Part shown: piece after piece, positions 42,717 through 55,420 of the stretch
How positions within the stretch are numbered: position 1 is the stretch's first letter
Layout of the letters: each line of letters starts with the position of its first letter
From: Gymnogyps californianus
Lineage: Eukaryota; Chordata; Aves; Accipitriformes; Cathartidae
DNA: 64,000 bases
Direction: 5' to 3'
NCBI RefSeq assembly: GCF_018139145.2
Contig: NC_059471.1
Span: 81,366,520 to 81,430,519, forward strand
The notes under the pieces: model-generated
What the model saw: only the letters and a program-made list of their open reading frames with translations
Told to the model about the DNA's origin: nothing
Database searches by the model: none
Translations under genes and position numbers: made by a program

Positions 42717-43529
42717 ATCATAGAATCATAGAACGGTTTGGGTTGAAAAGACCTTCAAAGATCATGTAGTTCAAGCCCCCTGCTGTGGGCAGGGACATCA
42801 CTAGATCAGGTTGCTCAAAGCGCCATCCAGCCTGAACTTGAACACTTATAGTGATGGAGCATCCACAGCTTCTCTGGGCAACCTGTTTGAGTGCCTCACC
42901 ACCCTCATTGTAAAAAATTTCTTCCTTATATCCAACATAAATCTACCCTCTTTCAGTTTAAAACCATTACCCCTTGTCCTGTCACTACAGGCCCTGGTAA
43001 AAAGTTTCTCTCCATGTTTCTTATAAGCCCCCTTTAAGTATTGAAAGGCCACAATAAGGTCTCCCTGGAGCCTTGCCTTCTCCAGGCTGAACAATCCCAA
43101 CTCTCTCAGCCTGTCCTCATAGGAGAGGTATTCCATCCCTCTGATCATTTTTGTGGCCCTCCTCTGCTCCCACTCCAACAGGTCCGTGTCTTTCTTGTGC
43201 TGCGGACCCCAGAGCTGGATGCAGTAATGCCAGGTGGGGTCTCACGAGAGCGGAGTAGAGGGGCAGAATCACCTCCCCCAACCTGCTGGCGACACTTCTT
43301 TTGATGCAGCCCAGGATACGGCTGGCTTTCTTGGCTGCAAGCACACATTGCCGGCTCATGTCCAGCTTCTCATCCACGAGTATCCCCAAGTCCTTCTCCA
43401 CAGGGCTGCTCTCAATCCATTCATCACCCAGTCTGTAATGATACTAGGCATTGCCCCGACTTCATTAGGTTCACATTGGCCCACTGCTCAAGCCTGTCAG
43501 GCTCCCTCCGGATGGCATCCCTTCCCTCA
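42717..43529 (-). mobile_element. CR1 LINE, 5'-truncated 3' end
   Basis: Reading the minus strand, the element ends in the CR1-type 8-bp repeats (ATTCTATG units; seen on the plus strand as ATCATAGAATCATAGAA from 42717). Upstream is a decayed open frame for the C-terminal end of the CR1 reverse-transcriptase polyprotein, with recognisable pieces such as QRRATKMIRGMEYLSYEDRL (around 43100-43170) and RLGEVILPLYSALVRPHL (around 43230-43290). Frame changes between these pieces show it is dead. CR1 copies are normally 5'-truncated and lack target duplications, as here. Confidence 0.93.
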
Positions 43530-46500
43530 TGCATATCAAATGGATCATTGAATTTCTTACAAATGTTTAATTACATGCAAATGCTTATAAAATGGCTTCT
43601 TTTAAACCTACAGAATATCACATTTGGATTTCCTGTTGAAGTCAGTTTTAAAAGGTACGTCTTTTATAGGCAGCATAGACTTTTGCTGTCTCATTGTGTA
43701 AATAATATTTCTGTCTTAGAAACAAACATTTCCATTTTAATCTTTTTAAATAAGGATGAGGGGAGAACACTGCAAACTAAGAGTGCTATTGGATTTAAGA
43801 CTAGCATGATTTTTTTGTTGTTTTCTTAAAAATCCCAAACCTACTGGAGATGCCTTCCCCCCACCCTGTTCCCTCATGCTGTATTAGACCTTGCTGAAAC
43901 ACTAACACAGCACACCTTCACTAAACTTGACTTCTCAGACAGCAGCAATGCTCAATATTATTTCCATTAATTTGTATTGTTCTGCCTAGATCAAACCTAT
44001 GTTTAAAAAAAAAATCTTTCACCGCAATCTATTTAAAGCCTTCCCACCACTTTTCCTCCTTAAGTTAAAGTGAACACCCCACATAACACCAGGAGGCTTC
44101 AGCTCTGTATGTCAATCCATACATAGTTTGAAGATAGATTGCACAGATGATAAATACTAGTTATGCAAGGTTTTGTTGGGAAAGGCCTGATTCTGCAGGT
44201 CCTCTTTTATATATCTCCTCCCTTCCTTGATACAAGTAACAAGCCACAGATTTAGACCCAGATGTCTAAAATCCAGTTAGTAAGGTAGATAAACTTGTGT
44301 TCGCTCAGGTATTTACAATTTTCACTCTATTGTTTTTTCACACCAGTTTTCAGACTGAAGTTCCTGTGTCTGTTACTAAGATTTGTTGGGGCAATTCCTG
44401 TGGTTCCTCCAGCTGCAGCTGAACCACTCCACGATGCTTTCCTCTCAGTTGCAGGAAAGCTTCCTCGACATTCTGGGCACCTGGAGGGTAGTATAGACAG
44501 GTACTAGAGAACTAGCAGCATAAACTAATTTAATCTGTGTCCTCCCCCAGAGGTGAATAGGGGATGTATAGTGGCTGACATGAAAGTAGAACTGGGGGCC
44601 TACTTTATACCTATGCCTATGTCGTTAGTTTGGGAGAGTTGGGGGTCACCACTCAAACAAGATGAATAAGTAACTCCGCAGTTGCAGCATGGACATATGG
44701 AGACATGAAATTGTAACAGAGCCACAAACTGACTCAGTCCAGGCTTCCTGTCTCAGCACATTAGTATTTAAAAGATAAAGATAAACCTGCAAAATATTAA
44801 AAATACAACCATGTACCAAACCTTTAACATAATGCTTTAAACCACAGCCAAATTTTGGCATGGTAAAACATCTGTGAATTATTTCATCCACTGAAATGAA
44901 ATGCTCTGAATATTTGGAAAATGTGGTCAACACATCTTACATGCTCAAAGTTAAACCGATAATGCATCTAGAGTCTGGACAGAAATTCCCCAGGTCAGAT
45001 TTGGGGATTTAGAGTATATTTTCTGAAGCAGCCCTTCTTAGTATGAGCGTAGTCCACTTCCTAGTATCATTTGCAATTTCCCCCCAAAGAATTTCCTGCT
45101 AGTGCAAGGACACTAGCAATTCATCTGCCTCATTCTGAGTCATTCTGGAGGCTTTTGTGGCTTTTGATCTTTTATACTATCTCCCTTAAATATTTTATGA
45201 GACACTATGACTCATTTCATTATGTGTATAATCAGGATTTGGAGAATGGATGTTCCTTGTACCATTCTGAGCTACTGGAACATCATTGCTGGAATTATAT
45301 TTAAGCAACTATATTCAAGATTAGAATTGGTCCCTTGTTCTTATCTACATATCACTACTAAATTTTGCATCAGTTTCTGCTTCAGGACAATCACTGAATA
45401 ATATCTGAACATAGCCCACTGTTGATGCCTCATGCAACCTTTAAAGCCTTTTTTCTTCACTTCTTAGAAAGGTATGTGCATGTCTGTCTGGATAGAGGTG
45501 TGGTAAGGGAGGAAGAATTCAAAAAATAAAGACGTTAGTTATCTTGTTATAAAAGCCTATGAAGAAACAAGGTACCTGCATTGTTTACCTTAAGGTAGCT
45601 AGCAAGTCCTCACTATAGCCTAGGCTAAGGATGTTTATCCACCATATCATGGCTTTTTCTCTTCCAGAATAGCTAAAATGCAATAGTAACCCTGTGATTA
45701 TAAAAAAAGACCAATTTCGTTATTACTGGGGTCAGGACACCTGATCAGATTAAGTGCTTCTAACTACTAGACACTTGTTCTTCAACAATGGAACACAAAC
45801 ATTCTTATTTTTAATAAAATTAAAATATTTCATATTTTACATTTCATAAAGTCTCTTTTATATCATCTGGTCTGACACAAAATTTCACAATGAAATAATG
45901 TTTTTAAAAATTCATGTGAATTCTTCACCTCCTCTTTCACCAGATGTTTTAATTCCAACGAGTATTTCAGTCTCATTCACAGATCACAGGAATAGATCAA
46001 ATTTTTTTTGATAGAACAGCTCCCTGTTGAGCAGTTCAGTTTCATCAAAATACACACATTTTACAGGAGTATGTCAAGTTGAATTAAATGTTTTAAGGAA
46101 TAAGTAAAAAAAAATTATTTCAATTAATTTTGCCATTAAATACAAATATTTTTGTTTTACGTATAGCATGCAGAATAGCATATTTAGTGCTTTAGTATAG
46201 TCAAGTTGCTCAGTCCAGATACATCCCAGAGCACAAAAACTTAGCCTTATTTTGGGGTTCTGTCATCTGAAAATGAAACAGTTTTAGTGGGTTAATTGGT
46301 TTGGAAAGGTTTTGGGTTTTTTTTGAGGGAGTTGGGGAGAGAAGAAACATTGGATATTGCTGGGGAAGAGAGTACCATTTTAAGAGAAGTATATTCCACA
46401 AAGACACAGTATATATTTCAACCCTACAGTAAGGAGCTGTCTCCTATGCCTTCTTAGATCATCAATATCACCAGTTCTTACTGCTTTTTGTAAGTAAAAC

Positions 46501-49500
46501 TGTAAGTAAACTTCAAAACATCTTTCAAAGTCATTATTATAATGTCCATTTCCAGGTAAGACCAAGGTACGACAACATTTTCCAAAGGCTCTCCCGTATG
46601 TCATTGTCCAACTCCCCTTCCTGATTAACAGTTCATTTCAGCTAGCTGGTGTGGAGTGGCCAAAGGATTTGCTGTTCTTGCAACTCTCTTAGCAGCAGTA
46701 CACCAGAAAGTCACAGCTGCCCTGGACCACATGCCAGCCAACACTCTTACTGACACAAAAAGCATCCTCTCCTCCAACTCTCTATGGAAACAAGCCTAGC
46801 CAACAGTGTGAATCATCAACAACAACCAAAGGTATGATGTTAGGTCATCATTTTTATCCATATACAATCTTTAATATCATTAGAGCCTCCTCATACAGCA
46901 CCTGCCTGCCAGCCCAGGGCACAAGTGGCAACCGCCATGGGAATTTGTTCAGTTATTCCCATTCTCCTAACCTCTCTCTCTCAAACTTCTCCCGCCTGCA
47001 AAATGAAGTAGTGTGGCATGGAGATTCTCTTACTTCATATAAGCAGACTTTCACCAAGAGCCTTCCTATACTTCCTTTTTTAAAAAATCGGAGTCTTTCA
47101 ACAACAACAACAACAACAAAATAGAAACAAAACCTCCAAATGCTACAGTTTACCCATGTGCCATTTTGCATCCTGTTTCTGAAACGAGAGTTGACAGGCC
47201 AACATATGTGACCAATAACTGCTATTCAGAGTTAAGCTCTGCAAATGGTGATTGACATGGAGCCGGGCATGCCATTAGCCAAGGGAGTTATCAACTGTAG
47301 ACTAGCCAAAATAAACTCTGAGAAATTTCCTCTGGGTGTTAATCACTCTGAGTATCATTCTTTCCCACACACTAGGCAAAGATTCTTGACCTTCTGGTTT
47401 GGAGCAAAACCACCCCTATTAATTAAATAATTTGTCCATTATCACCTGAAGACATACGTAACCTTTTCACCCTACACAAGAAAGACAACAGAGTAAGTAA
47501 ACAAACATCTATTGTAAATATGACTAAATCCCCAAGCTTGCTTCATTTGCTACAGTGCATATGCCATCCTAATACCACTTAGCGTATATCTGCACAGCAA
47601 AGCACATTAACACATATTTTTTAAATCTCTAATGGATAAGTCTTTGCACAGCACTTTCAAATGAAACAGTCCAAAGCTGGGCAAATTAAGTCAGTCACCT
47701 TTCAACTCTAATGGCTGGACTTCTGCCTGGCCTGAAGTATAACATTGTACACTATCTGTCCATACCATATAAGCTTCTAACTGGTGTCACATCTTTCATA
47801 GTACTTTTTACTGAGATGACATATCACAACATCAAATGTCTTTATCATAAAACCTAGCTTTTCCCATATAACAGCAGTCATGAAGTTGTGTGGGAAAAGT
47901 TTAGTTTTGGGGAGTAAGACTTTTGCAAAATAAAGGAACATGGGTTTGTTTTTCTGTCTGCTAAAAGCCAGACTCACTTCTGCAGGGTGAGTCTTTGCTC
48001 ACACAGTGGAAGACCTACAAGATCATCAGGAGTAAGCGTCTTATAGTTGGAATGAAGCCCTTTCTTAACAGCACTTTATGGTAGAAAACTTCCCAGAATT
48101 TTTTACATCGATGCTGTCCCCTAAGTCTGGCTTACAAATTTTAGAAATGAAGATGCATAAAGTTATTGGTACATTTGACTTTTTAATGGATTATGTATAC
48201 CTCTAGCCCTCATGTGCAAGGTTGCAGCACCTGGTAGAAAATGTTTATTTACATACACTACGTAGTGACCTCAAGATTGAAAAAGCCAAAAGCCTTGCAG
48301 ATCAGAAAACTAAGCCTTATATTTTAGCTGCTTTTAGAGATGTTAAAAACCCAACACCCCAGAATACTGCAGTGCCTTTTTAATACCCATTAGGAAAAAA
48401 AGCTTGCTAGGAAAATAGTTTTCCAGCAGATTTACAAAACAAATCTCCATTGATCATCCCATTACACCTTTACACTGCAATGCAAAGGGGCCTGTAAAGG
48501 ACAGGTACCATCAGGAACGGTTCTTTCAAGAAGAGATAGGTCAGACAGTTTAATGGAGAAAGAATAGGAAGTTACAACGGCTGTTGTGAGTGTTTAACCC
48601 CCTCTGTATGCCTTCAGAGGTCTTCTTTATCCTCCTTACCTTTCTGTCTTCTGCCTTCCTTCTCTTTGCCTCCAAGCTCTTGAAGTTTATGAACTATTCC
48701 TCTTTCTTGTATCTGTGCTTACCAGGGCAACTTCTGATTCTGTAGCACTGAAAAGTCCTATTTTCATCCTCAAGGCTTTCAAACAAGCTTCATTCACAAT
48801 TTCTGTATAAAGGCTGCTTCCTCTGCTTTCCTAATGCAATTTTAAGAGGAGAGTCTGGTAATCTTTTCCTTCTCTGCAGGCTCCTCCTGGTCTTCTCTCC
48901 CACATAGTTGTTTTCCCTCTGGGCCTCTCTCTGTCCCTCTCTTCTGTACTTTATTTTCTGAGTAACCTAGTCTAGTCTCAGGAATGCACCCTGGTATTTT
49001 AAAATGTCCTGCTGTCAAGAAAAATAGAGCGCTGCTTCCCCTGTTGTTATGTAGGAATAGCACATAAACAGCCAGAGCTGCCCCTTTCTTTCTCTTCTCT
49101 TCTGCTTCCTTTACCTCTTCTCAAGTACCTCAAAAAGGCAAACCCATTTAGTCATCCCCTGGCATAGCACCAACCAATGGCACAAACATCAGCCAAAAGA
49201 TGTTCAGAAAGACTAAAAAATATTTTCAAGCTTAGGATTGTCAAGGAAAATTTCCACTTCTAGTTCAATGACAGAAGGAAGAGAAGAGAAGATTAAAAAA
49301 CTGCTACCAGTTTTCTTCTTCTTTGTCATGCTCAAACTTCCAGCTGCACACTGACAGGGACAGGAGTCCTAGCGTGGCAAAGCCTACCTCCCTGATGAGG
49401 TTAAAAGCACATTTGAAAAGGAGAGGGATTGAGATGGCATTTCCCCTCTTTCTTCAAGATCCCTCTCTTCCCTCTGGGTTTACCCTACAGTTCTGTAAGC

Positions 49501-50144
49501 TCTAGTGTTGTCCAGATGTCTGGGGAAGGAGCAGCAGGCTAAAGACAGAGGCCAAAAAACTGGGCACAGGGAAGTGAGGAGGCAGTAATAGAAATCCTAG
49601 AGCAGGGTAAGGGTAGAGGGCAGCAAGGCTCGATCCAAAGAGGTAAAAAAAAAAAAATCACTGTACCAGGAGAACGTACTGGAATTAGTCTGAAAACTCA
49701 AGGGAACCTTAGGGAAAAAATCAGCACCATTGGTTATTAGTCTCTCTTGGGGCATACCTACCTCATCAGCTCAAGACAAATGAGGAAATAAAGTGCATTT
49801 CTCCATAAACTTGTTTTCTCCGGTAACAGTTTCCAGATTTTCTAGACCACAACGACACAATTTGTCTTCCTAAAGCTAACTCCTCTACAATATTTACAGG
49901 TATAAATTCATAGAAACAGACAATAGAAAAAATCATAGAAATAGATGAATTAGACAAGATCCATGATCTAATACCCCAGGATTTCTGGTCCAGAAAGACA
50001 GATGATGCTCGAGAAACAACTGTCTTTTGTGGGCAATCATGCAGTAAGATCAAGCTAAAGGGGGAAATGTTTGGGGTTTTTTTTTGTTATGTTGGCCAGG
50101 AAGCCTCTCTTGGAGGCTGTAAAAGTATCTTTCTCAACACAGCC
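43530..50144. other. MID1: Intronic sequence, no gene seen
   Basis: AT-rich sequence between the two CR1 copies. It contains a short AAC repeat (47101-47119) and poly-A/T runs. No credible coding or RNA gene was seen. Confidence 0.65.
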
Positions 50145-50893
50145 ATAATATGAGCTTTAACGAAGATAAATGTAATGTCCTGCACCTGGAAAGAAGTAAT
50201 CCCAAGCAGCAGCACAAGCTGGGGACTGATGGGCTGAGGAGCAGCTCTGCTGAAAGGGACCTGGGGGTGGTGGCAGGCAGCGAGCTGAACAGGAGTCAGT
50301 GGTGTGCCCTGGCAGAGAAGATGGACAGCAGTCTCCTGGGCTGCAGCAGCAAGAGTACAGTCAGTAAATCAAGGAATATGGCTATTTCAGTCTACTTGGC
50401 ACTTATTAGGCCACACCTGGAACACTGTGACCAGTTTTGGTCCCCTCAGTTGGAGAAGTTGGGAAGGGTCCAGCAGAGGCCACCAGGATTATTAGGGGGT
50501 TGGAGAACTTGACATATGAAGAAAAGTTGGAGGAACCAGGTTTGCTCAGCCTGGAGAAGAGAAGGTTCAAGGGGGATCTAATCACACTTCTTGAATATCT
50601 AAAAAGTTAGTTATAGAGGAAATGGAGCTACTGTCTTCACAAGGATGCTCGCTGACAGAACAAGAGGCAGTGGGCACGAGCTGCTCTGAGGGAAATTCTG
50701 TCTGGATATAAGGAAAAAAAATTCTTCCCCATGAGAGCAGCTGGAGATTGGAAGAGGCTGCCCAGGGAAGTGGTGGACTCTCATCTGCTGGAAATGCTCA
50801 AGATTGTTTGAATAAGTTGCTGTAGTGACCTGTGTTGAAGAGAAGGTTGGACCAGACCATCTCCAGAGTCCAATCAGAACTTTCTGTGAATCC
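50145..50893 (+). mobile_element. CR1 LINE, 5'-truncated and more diverged
   Basis: Plus-strand sequence matches the CR1 3' region: TGTCCTGCACCTGG near 50176, a frame at 50150-50512 encoding CR1 reverse-transcriptase C-terminal residues including [20 protein letters not shown], then AGCCTGGAGAAGAG near 50550 and a degraded end GGACCAGACCATCTCCAGAG near 50850. Small indels and stops break the frame. It is visibly more diverged than the other CR1 and represents an older insertion, in antisense orientation to MID1. Confidence 0.92.
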
Positions 50894-53800
50894 CTATCTG
50901 TGCACAGTCTTGCTAGCTATATGAATAGTGTTGTCAGTCCACAATCATCTTCTCCCTCAAGCATGAGGTTTCTACTACTCTGAGGATACGTGATATTTAT
51001 TTCCAGTCATTGCTACTCTTTCATAAGCAGTTTACGCTTTACTTCTCTTTAATGGGAGGAGAAGCATGGGAGGCGATAGCAGACTTCTCCCATGACAGTT
51101 TCTTTTGCAGTCAAGACATTCAAGGAGAGTTATATTATGGGAGGATTTTTTAACCTTCAGTAACAAGGCTTAATTAGGGATCAAGAGCAAATGTTATAGC
51201 ACAGAAGAGGCACCTCTGAACGCTCGTTCTTATCGGGCTTTTGTTCCAATTAAGCTGGTTAACAAGGGATGTAAGAGCATTTGCATCTGAAGTATACTCA
51301 AAGACTTCAGATAGCTATTACAATTTTAAATTTTACTTGAGCTGAAAAATCTGAGTAAGCGGGACCTTTTGAAGTTTAGATGTAGTTGCGAAGAAATGGT
51401 GAGGAACCTGTACAGCTTTTACCTCATTAAAATATTTCAACACTGCAAGGAACAAGCTCATGCTGAAACTCAAGAACAAGTTTCTTATTATTCAAGAAGA
51501 TACAAATGAAAATAAAAACTGTAAAAAAAAAAAATCAGGAAAGAAAGCCTTGTTTTGCTCTCACACTATCACCTGATCTGTTCAGCATTTGTCACAAGGG
51601 TGCAAATTTACTCACAGACATACTTGAAGAACTACAGTAACACAGTACTTTGAAGGGGGAATCCACCCCACCTCCCCAATCCCACTGACTTCAGCAGAAG
51701 CAAAATCAGGCTTCAGAGCTGCCCATTTCGGATCAAGAAAGGCTAAGAAGCAAAAGCTGCAACCTTGCAATACGCTACATTGGTTACACACCAGTAAGGG
51801 GCATAGCTGTGGGTGGATAGGTAAAGCTAAGGAAGAGACAGAGCTTTCCTTTGCTAGCACTTACCAAAATACTGTAACAGCAACAGATTATTTTTCTATT
51901 AGAGCAAAGAACAGTAGTATTTAATCCTCTAGTTGTTCCCTGATGTACCACAATTTGAGTCCTGGCAAACACAAAGTCATGCCTTACAAGTGCAGATGGT
52001 AGGAGAGAAAAAAAAGGGCGTAAACATAAATATGAAGGAAAGTCCTTGTGATTTTGTTGAAGACTAAAAAACAACCTCAGTTTTTCCAAGAGAAATACTG
52101 ATGACTTCATATGAGACCTTACATTTCACAAGGAAAGTGTATGGCATGATTCCTTTAATCCACTCTATTTTGTGTAAGCATCCAGGTAAAGTTAAACATG
52201 CTATTTTCTAGCAATGAAAATGTGCACGGGAAAGGCATACATGGCTACATGAGTTAGCACAGTCATTGTTTATTCATTAACTTTAATGAGCTTTACATGC
52301 AAAAGGAACAAGATACTTTTCAGAATTTGTAGATCTAATTTTGCTGTGACTAAATTAACTCATTTTTGTTGCACAGAGGACATATATAAAAGGGAAGCCA
52401 GTTTCAGGAGATTTTGTTTTGTATCAGTTTTTCCCAGATCTCTAGAATTAGCCCGAAGGATCCTTTTAGAGAGCAAGTAAATATATATAAAATATTAGGA
52501 GAACACTGCAATGCAAAAAGGATGTTAAATTGCTCATCCAAGGAGATGACATAACAAATACTGACATAATTTCCAAGCAGCAAAGCAAAACTAGGTCAAA
52601 TCACATTGACCTATCTAACATAATAAGCTTTTTTTTTTCAGATTTTTACAATGTAGACTGTGTCTGCAGGCATTAACATCCCCTGTTATCAATGTATAGT
52701 GTTGTCACTCTGCTTTAATGTCTTATCACCATGTTGTGTTAATTAGACCAAAACAATATAGTGCACTTTTGAACTGCTTAACTCCCAGTTCGAAATCTCT
52801 GCCTAAACTATACTTCTGAGGTTATTCAGTTAGATATGAAGTCATTAACTCTTTACGGTCACTTGTTTCAATAGGTGCTATAAGGCTGGTGGAGTAGCGT
52901 AACTTTGCATACAACTTAAAATCTAAGCTTCATAAATTGCATATTATTTGTCAAAAACAAGGTCTGCATAGCTAACATCTGTCAGCGAGCAAAGTGCACG
53001 CTAATTTTGATGCCACTTAACACAAGGCAGAACCCAGGCATATACACTCTCCTGAGCATCACATAGACAAATCTGCTCCGTACTTGGCCATCACGTGTCC
53101 CTGCCCAAGAGCTTTATCCACGTGTGGTGCTCTGAAAGGGACAGTCCTTTTCCTTGCTCAGGGCAGCCTTCCCTTCCCTTACTCTTGTTGTTCCTCTGCA
53201 CGTCAGATTTACAGCATGCGTATTTTTCAGTGAGACTATAAACAGAGTTGTGTAGGTTTCCCCCTACACAGAAGCAGAGACGTGAGAGCGATATCTGTCT
53301 GTATCCCTGCCTCCAGAGCTGAGGTGGGACCAGAGACGAGGCTGAGAGCTTGAGGCCCCAGCTACCCAGGGAGCTGGAGCTGGTCGGGAAGGAGGAAAAA
53401 AGCTGAGGCAGGAGACAGAGGCAGACATTGGTGGGCCACAAAGCAGAAGTTGTCAATAGAGTTTGCATCTTCCTGTAGAATACATAGATTTTGCAATAAG
53501 GGCATAATCTTAGAGGGAAAAACCCAATACGTTCCAATGATAAAATCCCCTCCAACACTTTTGAAGCTTGCTTGGTGATGAAGAGCACCTTGAAACCGGG
53601 ATGCTGGCTGTTCTTATGACAGAACAGCTGCGTTTGGCAACTCCAATTCTAAATATATATATGTGTATATATACATAAACATGTAGTGTTTCTCTTTTCT
53701 TTTTGTTTTCTTCTTCTTTGTTTGTGTCTCCAATTACCTCTCAGGAAGAAAAAAAAATACACAAAACAAACCAAATTAAAAAAAAACAACAAAAGAGAGA

Positions 53801-55165
53801 TCACGTTTCCATATGGGACAACTACTGAAAAAAGAAGAGATTTTTTTTGAGTACCATTTTGCCATAAAATACTGATTTCTCAGTATTTTTTGGATGAAAG
53901 CACCAGTCTCAGCTAATGTTCAAAATAAAGGTTCTAATAAAAAAAACAGAAAGGGAGATCCCAGCGATGGTCAGGAGGGTCTCATCTGAGCAAGCTCTCT
54001 CTTCACCTGACTCTAAGTAGTGCATCGGCTCGCCGGTATCACAAATGAGTCTGACCTACCGCGCTGGTGGTAGGTAGAGGAGTCTCTGAGCTCCTGCTGC
54101 AGCTGCTCAGTAATTAAATACCTGCAGACCCAAAGAGCCAAGTTAATGCCATTAGTCATGGGCACCTGCTCAGGGCGCAGGGGTGCCAAAGGGAGGCGGC
54201 GGGCGATGCCTTGGGCTTGCAGGTGCACGGGCAGCACAAGGCAGCCGGGGTGCAGCGCGACGGGAAGCTGTCGGCGCCGCCAGAGGCATGAGAAATATGT
54301 TGGCCTCCTCGCCCCAAAATGTGGAGCGACTGTCATAGCGTGTCACCAGCTCCTTTCTGGGGTGATGAAATATTCCTCCATAAATATTTTCATTACAGTC
54401 TATCACACTACAATAAAAAATCATATCAGCCCCGTGGATCTCCTCATTTACTATCCCACTAAGCCAGGAGTAAAAGCCTGGACTCTCTTTTATTTGTTTT
54501 ACTATCTTAAAATTGTTCTTGCACCCAGCTATCTCAACATTTAAGCAATCAAAAAAGTTCTATCCTACTTCAGGGCCAAAAAAACATCGCCTATTTGCCA
54601 GCTTTTTTGTCCTCCCACATCCCCCTGGGAAGAGATAAATAATAATGATAAACAACCATGACATGACAGCAAATAGGAAAGAATTTTAAAGAATTAAGAG
54701 CTATTTTTATTGTTTAGAAAAGAGATCAAAATCAGCTTCCTACCCTTCAGCGCCTTTCCCAGCTTTCAGACAGGGTGGATTCTACACTGCAAGCCAGGGA
54801 TCTCAGGGATATACAGTAATTCCTTACAGCTTGCTAAAGCATTACAAGCTCTAAGCTGCACGACTGTAATAAAAGACTTCGAACCCAAGAACAGGCTAAA
54901 GAATGGAGTACCCTAAGAAGTCTGAAATTCAGTTCAAACAAACTCCAGCGCACATTCAAAAGGCTATTCACATGGTTGTATGCGAATACAGGTCTGCTCC
55001 TTTCTCTCAGCTCAGTCTTCACCCTCAGCCAAATCAAATTGTTTGTTTCTCCAAATGCTGAGGCATTTACTGAGCTTCAGCGTAACCCCTGAGCATTTAC
55101 CACCGCGAGCTCCTCATTCCCGGCAGTTCATTTTCCTCGACCCCAGGCTCCAGCAGACCCCTTAC
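50894..55165. other. MID1: Intronic sequence with one GC-rich patch
   Basis: Mostly AT-rich. A GC-rich patch lies at about 54010-54340 (next entry). A 165-codon minus frame at 53091-53588 has no domain or splice context that convinces me it is coding. Confidence 0.6.
54010..54340 (-). other. GC-rich patch with exon-like splice signals, unproven
   Basis: On the minus strand a 62-nt segment (54060-54121) is bracketed by GGTCTGCAG as acceptor and GCG|GTAGGT as donor, and stays open in the frame of an upstream ATG at 54336. The same CTGCAG|GTATTT could instead act as a donor for the GC-rich block to its right. Either reading could yield an alternative MID1 5' exon. The signals are short and may be coincidence. 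Confidence 0.25.
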
Positions 55166-55420
55166 CTCTGGTGCTACTCTGCGGAGGGACTCTGAGGTCT
55201 GACAACTTTTTGCAGAGCTCGGAAGCTGTTGAAGCCCTCCGTGCCGCTGCCTGCCTCCCCGTCCCTCCCCAGGGGGGAAGCCCTGGGACCAGGCAGTGGT
55301 GGGAAGCCAGCAGCCAGCACAGCAGAGTGCCGGGCAGGCAGGAGGGAGAGAGCCGGAGACAGATCTCATCAAAGGCAGGAGGTCTGGTGGGGATCAGAGA
55401 GAGGGAGATACACATCTAAA
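55166..55420 (-). promoter_or_regulatory. MID1: Candidate alternative non-coding first exon of MID1
   Basis: A GC-rich block whose minus strand ends in CACCAGAG|GTAAGG at 55166/55165, a near-ideal 5' splice site. The right-hand limit is not determined; no TATA box is evident. Known multi-promoter use by mammalian MID1 makes an alternative first exon reasonable. The minus-strand open frames of 91-95 codons over it look like composition effects. Confidence 0.35.

Noticed and set aside
42846..43178. 110-codon minus-strand frame as a host gene
   Set aside because: It is the decayed C-terminal reverse-transcriptase region of a CR1 LINE.
53091..53588. 165-codon minus-strand frame
   Set aside because: No recognisable domain, no splice context; length is within chance for a 64-kb window.
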